A stretch of DNA of 64,000 nt from an uncultured Alphaproteobacteria bacterium. Its GTDB lineage: Bacteria; Pseudomonadota; Alphaproteobacteria; HIMB59; GCA-002718135. Each line of letters begins with the position of its first letter. The stretch's first letter is position 1. The stretch spans positions 1-64,000 of the forward strand of contig CACPNW010000006.1 of NCBI GenBank assembly GCA_902635455.1, given 5' to 3'. Under the pieces are notes generated by a model. It did no database searches and was not told the origin of the DNA. It was given only the letters and a program-made list of their open reading frames with translations. Positions 52,740-62,019 of this stretch are shown piece by piece. A program made the position numbers and the translations under genes.

Positions 52740-54202
52740 AAAACTTTGATGTCATAATAATTGGGGCAGGTCACAATGGTTTAGCCGCTGCCTCTTATCT
52801 TTCAAAAAAAGGTAAGAAAGTTTTAGTGGTTGAAAAAAATCAAAATGTTGGAGGTTTGGCAGAATATTCAGATTCACTGAATTGTGTCTCTCCGATAATT
52901 AAAAAAGAATTAAATATTAATGTGACTAATGTTGATAAGACAACTCACATTGTATCGCTTGAAGACAACCAAAACCATACTGTTCTAGAAGATAATAATG
53001 GCAAATTATCTTTTTTAAAAACTAATGCTGAAGAAGAAGATCAGCAAAAATTCTTGTCAATTATTAACAACTACAAATTATTTTCAAAAACTCTTGGTTC
53101 GTTTATGTTTCAACAACCACCAAGAGTTAAATCAGGTAAAAAATCTGACTTATTTCAATTAATTTCAATGGGATGGAAAATTAGGAAATTAGGTAAAAAA
53201 AATATGCGCGAACTGCTTAGAATAATAGGTTTAAATATAGCGGATGATTTAGAGGATAATTTAAGCAATAATAACTTAATGGGTTTGCTATCCCATGAAG
53301 CGGTTTTGGGAACAAACTTAGGACCAAGATCTCCAGGCTCTATATTAACTTTACTATATAAACAAGCCACCAATAACAATATTTTTAATTTAAAAAAAAT
53401 AGAGGTTGCAGAATATATTAAGCAATTAGAAGATTGCTGTAATAAAAATATGGTCGAAATTATTAAATCATCTGAAGTAAAAAAAATATTAACTCAAAAT
53501 AACTCAGTTACTGGTGTTCAATTAACAAATGGAGAGGTTTTTGAATCAAAATATTTAATGTCTAATGCTGACCCTAAGACAACTTACTTAAATTTATTAG
53601 GTGCAGAAATTTTAGATACTGATTTTATTAGAAGAGTGAAAAATTTTAGAAATAAAGGGAATGTCGCTAAACTTGAGTTAGTATTAGAAAATGAAATTAA
53701 TATTAATAATATTGATAAAAATATGTATGGAAAATTTATTTATGCACCAAATATTAAATACATCGAACATGCATTTAATGCCAATAAATATAACAAATAC
53801 TCTGATAATCCATGTCTCGAGTTTTACGTTAATCAAAATACCATATCAGCTAATGTTTATTATGTTCCATATTTGCTAAACTCTCATCATGAAGAAAATA
53901 AAATTATTAAAAGATGTGTGTCAATTTTAAGTAAATTTATTCCAGAAATGAAAATTGCAAAACAAGAACTCACTACTCCTAATAAAATGGAAGAAAAATT
54001 TAATATAGGGGGTGGGCATTGGCATCACGGTGATTTAGAAATAGATCAATTATTAATGATGAGACCTTTTTATGGATCATCTCAATATTCCACACCTATA
54101 AATGGCTTGTATTTATGTAGTGCAGGTACTCATCCCGGAGGGGGGTTAACTGGTATCAATGGTCTTAATGCTGCTAAAAAAGTTATAGAGGAATTAAAAT
54201 AA
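52736..54202 (+). CDS. Second PYROXD2-like FAD oxidoreductase (tandem paralogue)
   Basis: FDVIIIGAGHNGLAAASYLSKKGKKVLVVEKNQNVGGLAEYSD; LYLCSAGTHPGGGLTGINGLNAAKKVIEEL; overlaps the upstream gene by 4 nt. Confidence 0.88.
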   Translation: MKNFDVIIIGAGHNGLAAASYLSKKGKKVLVVEKNQNVGGLAEYSDSLNCVSPIIKKELNINVTNVDKTTHIVSLEDNQNHTVLEDNNGKLSFLKTNAEEEDQQKFLSIINNYKLFSKTLGSFMFQQPPRVKSGKKSDLFQLISMGWKIRKLGKKNMRELLRIIGLNIADDLEDNLSNNNLMGLLSHEAVLGTNLGPRSPGSILTLLYKQATNNNIFNLKKIEVAEYIKQLEDCCNKNMVEIIKSSEVKKILTQNNSVTGVQLTNGEVFESKYLMSNADPKTTYLNLLGAEILDTDFIRRVKNFRNKGNVAKLELVLENEININNIDKNMYGKFIYAPNIKYIEHAFNANKYNKYSDNPCLEFYVNQNTISANVYYVPYLLNSHHEENKIIKRCVSILSKFIPEMKIAKQELTTPNKMEEKFNIGGGHWHHGDLEIDQLLMMRPFYGSSQYSTPINGLYLCSAGTHPGGGLTGINGLNAAKKVIEELK

Positions 54203-55404
54203 TGAATACAACAAAAATATCATACAAAAAACCTCTTTTAGAAACACCTTTTCACGAAAGAACATCAGAGCATTGTTATTCAAATGATTGGTATCGATGG
54301 GCTGGATATAAAGTAGCAAAAGAATATTCATCAACAGAACTTGAATATACTTCGATGAGAAATACAGCTGGAGTAATAGATATTACTCCTATGCATAAAT
54401 ATGATATTAAAGGTGAGGATGCTAAAAATTTTATTAATAAATTAATTACAAAAGACATTTCTAATATTCAATCTAATCAAGTTGCTTACGGCATATGGTG
54501 CAATGAAGATGGAATGGTAATTGATGATGGAACAATATTTTGCTTTAATGAAAATCATTTTAGAATTTTTTGTGCTGAACGTAATCTAAATTGGTTTTCT
54601 GATACAGGAACTGGATTTAATGTAACTATTGAAGATATAAGTTCTTCAATTGCAGCTTTAGCCTTCCAAGGCCCTTTATCTTGTAAGATTTTAAATTTAT
54701 TACAAGTAAAAAACATAGAAAACCTAAAACCATTTCATTTTGATAGTTATAAAATTGAACATCATAATGTTATAATTTCCAGAACAGGTTTTTCTGGAGA
54801 CTTAGGTTATGAAATATGGTGTGATCCTTCTCAAGCCATTGATGTATGGGATAATTTATTTAAATTTAACAGAGATTATAAAGTACTCGCAGCTGGAATG
54901 AATGCACTTGATATGGTGAGAATTGAAGCAGGATTTATCCAACCAAATGCAGATTTTATGTCTGCAGAACAAGCTTTAAGACCAAATAGAATGAGAAACC
55001 CGTATGAATTAGGTTTAGGTTGGTTAGTAAATCTAGATAAAGAGTATTTTACTGGGAAACAGGCTTTAATTAGACACAAAGAAAAAGGGCCTGAAAAAAA
55101 ACTTGTAGGATTGGATGTTGAGGGAGATAAGCCTGCTGTTGGATCTGTCCTCTATGATAATAGTAAGAAAAATATAGCCAAAGAAATTGGTATAGTGACA
55201 GCAGCAATGTGGTCCCCAGTTCTTAAATCTAATATTGCAATTGGATTTGTTAACAAAGAATATTATAAGTTAGGATCTAATGTTTATGCCGAAATTTACC
55301 ATCCAGAAGAATTGGATTATAGAAAAATTTGGGCTGAATGCAAAGTGGTAAAAAAGCAATTTTTTAACAATCCAAGAAGGAATGCTATACCTGCATTTAT
55401 ATAG
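54202..55404 (+). CDS. GcvT/DmdA-family aminomethyltransferase (predicted folate-dependent demethylase)
   Basis: GVIDITPMHKYDIKGEDAKNFINKLITKDI, ISRTGFSGDLGYEIWCDP, GLGWLVNLDKEYFTGKQAL. Confidence 0.88.
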   Translation: MNTTKISYKKPLLETPFHERTSEHCYSNDWYRWAGYKVAKEYSSTELEYTSMRNTAGVIDITPMHKYDIKGEDAKNFINKLITKDISNIQSNQVAYGIWCNEDGMVIDDGTIFCFNENHFRIFCAERNLNWFSDTGTGFNVTIEDISSSIAALAFQGPLSCKILNLLQVKNIENLKPFHFDSYKIEHHNVIISRTGFSGDLGYEIWCDPSQAIDVWDNLFKFNRDYKVLAAGMNALDMVRIEAGFIQPNADFMSAEQALRPNRMRNPYELGLGWLVNLDKEYFTGKQALIRHKEKGPEKKLVGLDVEGDKPAVGSVLYDNSKKNIAKEIGIVTAAMWSPVLKSNIAIGFVNKEYYKLGSNVYAEIYHPEELDYRKIWAECKVVKKQFFNNPRRNAIPAFI

Positions 55405-55416
55405 GATATATATTAT

Positions 55417-56568
55417 ATGGAATTTAATCTTTCAGAAGAACAGAATCTTTTAATAAATACTACTAAATCATTCGTAAAAGCAGAATTATTGCAACATGAA
55501 GAACTATTAGAAAAAACAAATAATTTACCAAAAGAATTGTATGATGAAATTAAGAAAAAAAGTATTGAAGCAGGATTATATGCTTGCAATATGCCAACTG
55601 AACATGGTGGTGGTGGCTTAAATGCTTTTGATTTAACCTTGGTTGAAAAACATCTTGGATTTGCATCACTTGCTTTAGCAGAAATTGCTTGGAGACCACA
55701 AAATATCTTAATGGCCTGCGAAGGTGAACTAGTAGATGAATACTTAAAACCGACTATTACAGGAGAGAGAAAAGATTGTATTGCTATGACTGAACCTGGC
55801 GCTGGTTCAGATTTAAGAGGTATGAAAACGAAAGCAGTTAAAGATGGCAATGATTGGATTATCAATGGAACAAAACATTTTATATCTAATGCTCACATCT
55901 CTGACTTTGTTGTTCTTTTTGCTTCAACAGGTGAAGATGATAAAGGTAGAAATTTACTTTCTTGTTTTTTAGTTGATTTAAAACAAAAAGGAGTTGAAGT
56001 TGCTAAAGGATATGACTGTGTCTCTCACAGAGGATATGTAAATAATATTATACATTTTAATGATTGTAGAATTCCTGGAAAAAATATTCTTGGAGAAAAA
56101 GATAAGGGTTTTGAATTAATGAATGTTTGGTTGGAAGCTACTAGATTAACTGTAGCAGCTACTTCCGTTTCTAGAGCGGAAAGAGCTTTTGATATAGCAT
56201 TAGATTGGTCTGCAAATAGAAAGCAATTTGGTAAAGTCATTGGTAAATTTCAAGGTGTTTCATTTAAATTAGCTGATATGGCAACAGAAATTAAGCTAGC
56301 AAATTTAATGTTAATGGAATCAGCCTGGAAAATTGATCAAAACACATTAACATCTCAGGATGCTGCTATGACAAAATTATTCTGCACAGAAATGGTTGGT
56401 AGAGTTTCAGATGAAGCAATTCAAATTTGTGGTGGAATGGGTTTAATGTCAGATATCCCTCTTGAAAGAATATGGCGAGATGCAAGAATAGAAAGAATTT
56501 GGGAAGGAACAAGTGAAATTCAGCGTCATATTATTTCACGTTCTCTTCTAAGACCACTTGGAGCGTAA
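55417..56568 (+). CDS. Acyl-CoA dehydrogenase (CaiA/Bbd-like candidate)
   Basis: CIAMTEPGAGSDLRGMKTKAV, SANRKQFGKVIGKFQGVSFKLADMATEI, ERIWRDARIERIWEGTSEIQRHII. Confidence 0.94.
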   Translation: MEFNLSEEQNLLINTTKSFVKAELLQHEELLEKTNNLPKELYDEIKKKSIEAGLYACNMPTEHGGGGLNAFDLTLVEKHLGFASLALAEIAWRPQNILMACEGELVDEYLKPTITGERKDCIAMTEPGAGSDLRGMKTKAVKDGNDWIINGTKHFISNAHISDFVVLFASTGEDDKGRNLLSCFLVDLKQKGVEVAKGYDCVSHRGYVNNIIHFNDCRIPGKNILGEKDKGFELMNVWLEATRLTVAATSVSRAERAFDIALDWSANRKQFGKVIGKFQGVSFKLADMATEIKLANLMLMESAWKIDQNTLTSQDAAMTKLFCTEMVGRVSDEAIQICGGMGLMSDIPLERIWRDARIERIWEGTSEIQRHIISRSLLRPLGA

Positions 56569-56571
56569 TCT

Positions 56572-58608
56572 TTGAATTTAAAAAAACTTTTTAGGCCAAA
56601 AAGCCTCGCTTTAATTGGAGGATATTGGGCTGATTTTGTTTACGATGGTAACAAAACTATTGGTTACAAAGGTAAAGTTTGGCATATTAATCCTTCAAGA
56701 CAAAGTTCCAAGACAAAAAAATATTATAAAAATATTAGAGACCTCCCAGAAGTTCCAGATTGTGTTTATCTTGCTGTTTCAAGCGACCAAACAGTTAAAT
56801 TAATTAAAGATATTTCTGATTTAGGTGTTGGAGGAACAGTATGCTTAGCCTCAAGATTTTCTGAACTTAATTCTAAAGAAGGAAAAGACAAAACTACTAA
56901 GCTAATTAGAAATGCAGGTAAAATGCCTTTTTTAGGACCAAATTGCTATGGATTTATAAACTACCTAGATAAAATTTCTGTATGGTCAGATCAAGTTGCG
57001 GGCATGCCAGTTAAAAAAGGTGTCGCTATTATTTGTCAAAGTGGAACAATTGGCAACACTATAAGCTTCAACAATAGATCATTGCCAATTGGTTACATTA
57101 TTTCACTGGGTAATCAGGCACAAATAACTATAGAAGATGCTATTAACTATGTTCTTGAAGATAAAAGAGTGACTGCGATTGGAATTTATGCTGAAAGTTT
57201 TACAAATTCAGAAAAATTAGTCACAGCCTTTAGAAAATCAAGATTAAAAAAAATACCTATAGCTCTAGTTAAAGTAGGAAGATCTAAAATTGCCTCTAAA
57301 ACAATTCTTACACATACCGGTTCACTAAGTGGAAAAGAAAATATTTATGATTCTTTGTTTAAAAGAATGGGCGTCACTCGATGCAATACATTAGGAGAAT
57401 TATGTGAAATATTGAAATTATTTCATACTCATGGAGTTTTAAAAAATAATAAAATATCAATCATGGGACCTTCGGGTGGTGATATGGCTATGATAGGAGA
57501 TGTTGCGGAAAGATTAAATTTAAACTTTGAAAAAATACCTACAAAAATAAAAGCTAAATTGAAAAAAGTTAATCACCCAAGTGTAATAATTTCTAACCCA
57601 TTTGATTTACAAACATATAATTGGAATGATCCTGATGACTTAGAAAAAACATTTAAACTTATGTTTAAAACAAATTTTGGAATAAATGCACTAATGTTAG
57701 ATTTTCCAAATATTGAAGATTGTGATACTAAGGAATGGGATGCAATTGTTGATAAATTTATTAAATCTTCTAAAGTCAAAAAAAACGGTGCTATTATTTC
57801 CTCACTATCAGATACTTTACCAAAATATTTGAGAGATAAATGTCTTAAGTCTGGAGTAGTGCCTCTTCAAGGCATGTATGAAGGATTACTAGCAATTAGT
57901 AATTCAATTAAGGTTGCAAAAGCATGGAAAAATATTTCTGAAATAAAAATACCAAAAACTATATCTAAATTTAAAAAGAAAATAAAAACTTATTCTGAAT
58001 ACGAATCAAAAATAATTTTAAAAAAATATGGAGTACCTATACCAAAGTCTTTAATCACAAATAAACAAAATCTATTACGTGATTACAAAAAAATAGGATT
58101 CCCTTTAGTAGCAAAAATTAATTCTAATAATATCTTTCATAAAACAGAAATAAATGGAGTTTTTACAAATATTAATAATGAAAAAGAATTAAGACAAAAA
58201 ACAAGAAAATTAAAAGGAAGTATATTGTTAGAAAAAATGATTACAAATCCTGTTTTTGAAATAATTATAGGAATAAAAAACGACAATGAATTCGGACCCA
58301 CTATAATTATAGGTGCTGGTGGAATATACACAGAATTATTTAAAGATACGACTACTCTTCTTTTACCTTTAAATAAAAAAATTATTTTAGAAGAAATAAA
58401 AAAACTAAAATTTGGAAAAATATTATTAGGTTTTAGAGGAAAACAAGGTGCTGATTTAAGTGCCCTTGTTAGTGCAATAATAAAAGTCTCTAAATTTGCT
58501 GAAAAAAATTCTGATAAAATTTCAGAAGTTGATATAAATCCACTAATAGTTTGCAAAAAAGGCAAAGGTGTATTTGCCGTTGATGCATTAATACATTACT
58601 TTGATTAA
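56572..58608 (+). CDS. NDP-forming acyl-CoA synthetase (fused alpha/beta; TTG start)
   Basis: CoA-binding N-terminus KKLFRPKSLALIGG, FLGPNCYGFINY, LTHTGSLSGKENIYDSLFKRMG, ATP-grasp C-terminal domain PLVAKINSNNIFHKTEINGVF. Confidence 0.88.
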   Translation: MNLKKLFRPKSLALIGGYWADFVYDGNKTIGYKGKVWHINPSRQSSKTKKYYKNIRDLPEVPDCVYLAVSSDQTVKLIKDISDLGVGGTVCLASRFSELNSKEGKDKTTKLIRNAGKMPFLGPNCYGFINYLDKISVWSDQVAGMPVKKGVAIICQSGTIGNTISFNNRSLPIGYIISLGNQAQITIEDAINYVLEDKRVTAIGIYAESFTNSEKLVTAFRKSRLKKIPIALVKVGRSKIASKTILTHTGSLSGKENIYDSLFKRMGVTRCNTLGELCEILKLFHTHGVLKNNKISIMGPSGGDMAMIGDVAERLNLNFEKIPTKIKAKLKKVNHPSVIISNPFDLQTYNWNDPDDLEKTFKLMFKTNFGINALMLDFPNIEDCDTKEWDAIVDKFIKSSKVKKNGAIISSLSDTLPKYLRDKCLKSGVVPLQGMYEGLLAISNSIKVAKAWKNISEIKIPKTISKFKKKIKTYSEYESKIILKKYGVPIPKSLITNKQNLLRDYKKIGFPLVAKINSNNIFHKTEINGVFTNINNEKELRQKTRKLKGSILLEKMITNPVFEIIIGIKNDNEFGPTIIIGAGGIYTELFKDTTTLLLPLNKKIILEEIKKLKFGKILLGFRGKQGADLSALVSAIIKVSKFAEKNSDKISEVDINPLIVCKKGKGVFAVDALIHYFD

Positions 58609-58616
58609 TTATAATT

Positions 58617-59393
58617 ATGGAAAATCCAATTAAAACAAAAATTGAAGGATCAATCTTAGAAGTTACAATTGATCGACCAAAAGCAAATGCAATAGATGCT
58701 AAAACAAGCATTATCTTAGGCGATGTATTTGCTGACTTTAGAGATAATCCGAAACTAAAAGTAGCTATAGTAACGGGTGCAGGCGAAAAATTTTTTTCTG
58801 CAGGATGGGATTTGAAAGCTGTAAATGAAGGAGAAGAAGCAGATACAGATTATGGTGTAGGTGGATTTGGAGGATTACAAGAATTACCAAATATGAACAA
58901 GCCTATTATTGCTGCTGTAAATGGAATAGCATGTGGTGGTGGTTTTGAAATTATGATTTCTACAGATATTATAATCGCTGCTGAGCATTCTACATTTGCA
59001 CTACCTGAAATTAATGTTGGAGTTGTGGCAGATGCTGCTACAATTAAATTACGACGACGTATACCATATCACGTAGCTGTCGAGTTCTTAATGACTGGAA
59101 GGTGGATGGATGTAAAAGAGGCAAAGCACTGGGGTTTAGTTAATGAAATAGTTAATAAAAATAACTTATTAAAAAGAGCTTGGGAGATAGCTACTAAAAT
59201 TTCAAATGGCCCTAATTTAATTTATTCTTCCATAAAAGAAGTTCTAAGAGAAACTGAAAATGAAAAAGAGATACCTTCATTTAAAGTTTTAAGATCATTG
59301 GAAAGTGTTAAAAAAGTATATGGAAGCGAAGATTTGAAAGAAGGAGCCTCATCATTTGTTAAAAAAACTGATCCTAATTGGAAAGATAAATAA
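58617..59393 (+). CDS. Enoyl-CoA hydratase/isomerase family protein, CaiD-like
   Basis: VTGAGEKFFSAGWDLKAVNEGE, NGIACGGGFEIMISTDIIIAAEHSTFALPEINVGVVADA, LRRRIPYHVAVEFLMTGRWMDVKEAKHWGLVNEIV. Confidence 0.92.
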   Translation: MENPIKTKIEGSILEVTIDRPKANAIDAKTSIILGDVFADFRDNPKLKVAIVTGAGEKFFSAGWDLKAVNEGEEADTDYGVGGFGGLQELPNMNKPIIAAVNGIACGGGFEIMISTDIIIAAEHSTFALPEINVGVVADAATIKLRRRIPYHVAVEFLMTGRWMDVKEAKHWGLVNEIVNKNNLLKRAWEIATKISNGPNLIYSSIKEVLRETENEKEIPSFKVLRSLESVKKVYGSEDLKEGASSFVKKTDPNWKDK

Positions 59394-59410
59394 ATAAAAA
59401 AATAATTTCA

Positions 59411-59426
59411 TTGAATGAGCATTCAG
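59411..59426. promoter_or_regulatory. Operator TTGAATGAGCATTCAG upstream of the class III aminotransferase
   Basis: Same palindrome as at 38590 and 51077. TTGAAT-N17-TACTAT (59434-59439)-N6-ATG (59446); an additional GAATG half-site follows. Confidence 0.75.
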
Positions 59427-59445
59427 CGAATGTTACTATAAGGCA

Positions 59446-60822
59446 ATGAAAAACGATTATATTAGTGAAATTCATAAAAAAGACAAATTGGTTTTACACC
59501 CATATGAAGATATGGAAAGTAGGGGAACATATGATCGAAAACTCATTGTAAATTCTGATAATATTTACCTATATGATGAAAATGGTAAGGAATATATTGA
59601 TGGACCAGGTGGTATGTGGTGTAACAATATAGGTCATGGAAATAAAGAAATAGGTGAAGCTGTTAAAATACAACTTGAAAAAATGGAATATTGTAGTCCT
59701 TTTTCAGAATCCAGTGAAATTTCTGCTGAACTAGCCTCTGTTTTATCAGAGCTATCTCCTGGAGATCTAAATACAGTCTTCTTCACAACAGATGGTTCTA
59801 CAGCCAACGATACCGCTCTTCGATTCATTATGTTTTATAACAACATATTAGGCCGACCTAATAAAAAACATTTTATTACTAGAGATAAAGCTTATCATGG
59901 AAGCACATATCTAACAGGTTCAATAACAGGAAAAGATAGAGAAAAAAATAATTTTGATTTTGAAAAAAATTTTATTCACCATTTAAGCTCACCGCTTCCC
60001 TACAGAAGAAAAGATAATCAAACAATTGAAGAATTTTGTGATGAACTAGTAAAGGAATTTGAAGATAAAATAATAGAACTAGGATCAGAAAATGTTGCCG
60101 CCTTTATTGCTGAACCAGTTATGGCTTCTGGCGGATGTATTGTACCACCAGATGGATATTTAAAAAGAATTTGGCAAATATGTAAAAAGTACGATGTTTT
60201 ATATATATCTGATGAAGTTGTTACAGGATTTGGAAGAATGGGTCATTTTTTTTCATCTAAAGAAGTTTTTGACGTAGTTCCAGATATAATAACTTGCGCA
60301 AAGGGTATTACTTCAGGATATATGCCGTTAGGAGCTGTTTTGTTTTCTGACAAACTTCTTAGTGACATAAAAAAAGAATCTGCTCTTTTTTTTCATGGAT
60401 ACACTTATTCAGGGCATCCAGCATGTTGTGCAGCTGCATTAAAAAATATTGAAATTATTAAACGCGATAAAATCCTTCAACATGTCAAAGAAATAGAGCC
60501 ATATTTTCATGAAAAATTAAAAAATTTGTATGAATTACCAATTGTTGGTGATGTAAGAGGCAAAGGATTAATGGCGGGAATAGAATGCGTAATAAATAAA
60601 GACAGTAAAGAAGCACTAATACTAGATAAGGCTATAGGATCTAGAATTGATGAAGAATCAATAAAATTAGGATTAATTATTCGTCCATTATATCATATTT
60701 GTGTTTTATCCCCTGCATTAATAATTACAAAATCACAAATCGATACACTTGTTGAAAAATTATATACTGCAATTCAAAATTCTCTTAAACAACTTGAGGT
60801 AGAAGGTCTTTGGAAAGACTAA
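59446..60822 (+). CDS. PLP-dependent class III aminotransferase
   Basis: FTTDGSTANDTALRFIMFYNN, ISDEVVTGFGRMGHFFSSKEVFDVVPDIITCAKGITSGYMPLGAVLFS. Confidence 0.95.
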   Translation: MKNDYISEIHKKDKLVLHPYEDMESRGTYDRKLIVNSDNIYLYDENGKEYIDGPGGMWCNNIGHGNKEIGEAVKIQLEKMEYCSPFSESSEISAELASVLSELSPGDLNTVFFTTDGSTANDTALRFIMFYNNILGRPNKKHFITRDKAYHGSTYLTGSITGKDREKNNFDFEKNFIHHLSSPLPYRRKDNQTIEEFCDELVKEFEDKIIELGSENVAAFIAEPVMASGGCIVPPDGYLKRIWQICKKYDVLYISDEVVTGFGRMGHFFSSKEVFDVVPDIITCAKGITSGYMPLGAVLFSDKLLSDIKKESALFFHGYTYSGHPACCAAALKNIEIIKRDKILQHVKEIEPYFHEKLKNLYELPIVGDVRGKGLMAGIECVINKDSKEALILDKAIGSRIDEESIKLGLIIRPLYHICVLSPALIITKSQIDTLVEKLYTAIQNSLKQLEVEGLWKD

Positions 60823-60831
60823 TACTGCATA

Positions 60832-62019
60832 ATGTTTTCAGCAATTAAAAACTATGCAGATTTTAGCACTGTAAATTCTAGCATTAAATATTTATCAGTA
60901 GTTGCTTTTTTTACTGGAGTTGTTTTAGGATATTTTTTTACGATTATAGTAATTTTACAAAAATATGCAGGCTATTCTGAGTTTACAATTGGAATTGTTG
61001 CTTCTTGTTTTTCTTTTGGATTAATGTCTGCTGGTTTTGTAGTCACCAAAGTACTTAATAAGCTCGGTTTGTTTTCAACTTTAATATCATCTGTTTCTTT
61101 GCAAACCTTGTGTATAATTTCGATGTTTGCATATTTTAATCCAATTAATTTTGCAATTTGTCATTTTATTATGGGTCTTATGGGAGGAATGAATTGGATG
61201 ACTATGGATGCTTGGGCAAATATAGTTTCTAATAATAAAAATAGAGGAAAGGCTATCGGCTTATATAATTCTGCAATTTCTATAGGATTTGGTGTTGGCC
61301 CCTTAATTGTAGCTTTTTATGGAAGTGCTGGAAATTTACCAATTATAATTTGTTTGTTATTAATGACTCTAAGAATTTTTTCTATAATTTTAATTAAAAA
61401 ACATATTAATGAGGTAGAAATACCGAGTCATAATAATAAAATAAAATTTTCTTATATTCTGCTAAGTCCTTTTATTTTTATTGCTATATTTGTTGCTGGC
61501 ATAAATGACTCTTCTTTTGGTGCTCTTTTTCCTGCCTTTATGATAAATGAATTTTTTTCAGACAGACAAATTGGTTTATATTTTTTCTTAGGAGCATTTG
61601 TAGGCGTGCTAACACAACCATTAGTGGGAGCTTTATCTGATAAAATAGATAAAAGGAAATTTATATTTATTCTTCTATTTGGTAATATTATATGGCCAAT
61701 TTTATTACTAAAAATATTTGATTTGAATATATCCGTTTATTTATCAGTAATAATATGGGGATGCTCCAGCATTAGTCTATACACTGTTACATTGGCCTAT
61801 TTAGGCGAAAGATTCGATATCAAACAAATAGCTATTGTTACTTCAGTTTTTATAATAATCTACGAACTAGGTGAGTTTATTGGTCCAATATCAGTGGGTT
61901 TGGTTATGGATCAAATTGGCAATAAAGGATTTATTTATAGTCTATTAATTTTTACTAGTTTTAGTATTATAATCGGGTTTATTCGATCGTTTTTAAAAAA
62001 TGAAAATAAAAATTATTAA
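60832..62019 (+). CDS. MFS transporter
   Basis: 12 hydrophobic segments; MGGMNWMTMDAWANIVSNNKNRGKAIGLYNSAISIGFGVGPLIVAFYG. Confidence 0.9.
   Translation: MFSAIKNYADFSTVNSSIKYLSVVAFFTGVVLGYFFTIIVILQKYAGYSEFTIGIVASCFSFGLMSAGFVVTKVLNKLGLFSTLISSVSLQTLCIISMFAYFNPINFAICHFIMGLMGGMNWMTMDAWANIVSNNKNRGKAIGLYNSAISIGFGVGPLIVAFYGSAGNLPIIICLLLMTLRIFSIILIKKHINEVEIPSHNNKIKFSYILLSPFIFIAIFVAGINDSSFGALFPAFMINEFFSDRQIGLYFFLGAFVGVLTQPLVGALSDKIDKRKFIFILLFGNIIWPILLLKIFDLNISVYLSVIIWGCSSISLYTVTLAYLGERFDIKQIAIVTSVFIIIYELGEFIGPISVGLVMDQIGNKGFIYSLLIFTSFSIIIGFIRSFLKNENKNY

Noticed and set aside
55413-55865. 150-aa antisense ORF opposite the acyl-CoA dehydrogenase
   Set aside because: Lies wholly against a well-supported ACAD; low-complexity Ser/Phe/Ile composition typical of shadow ORFs.
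58137-58565. 142-aa antisense ORF opposite the NDP-forming acyl-CoA synthetase
   Set aside because: Shadow of the ATP-grasp domain; no recognisable motif.
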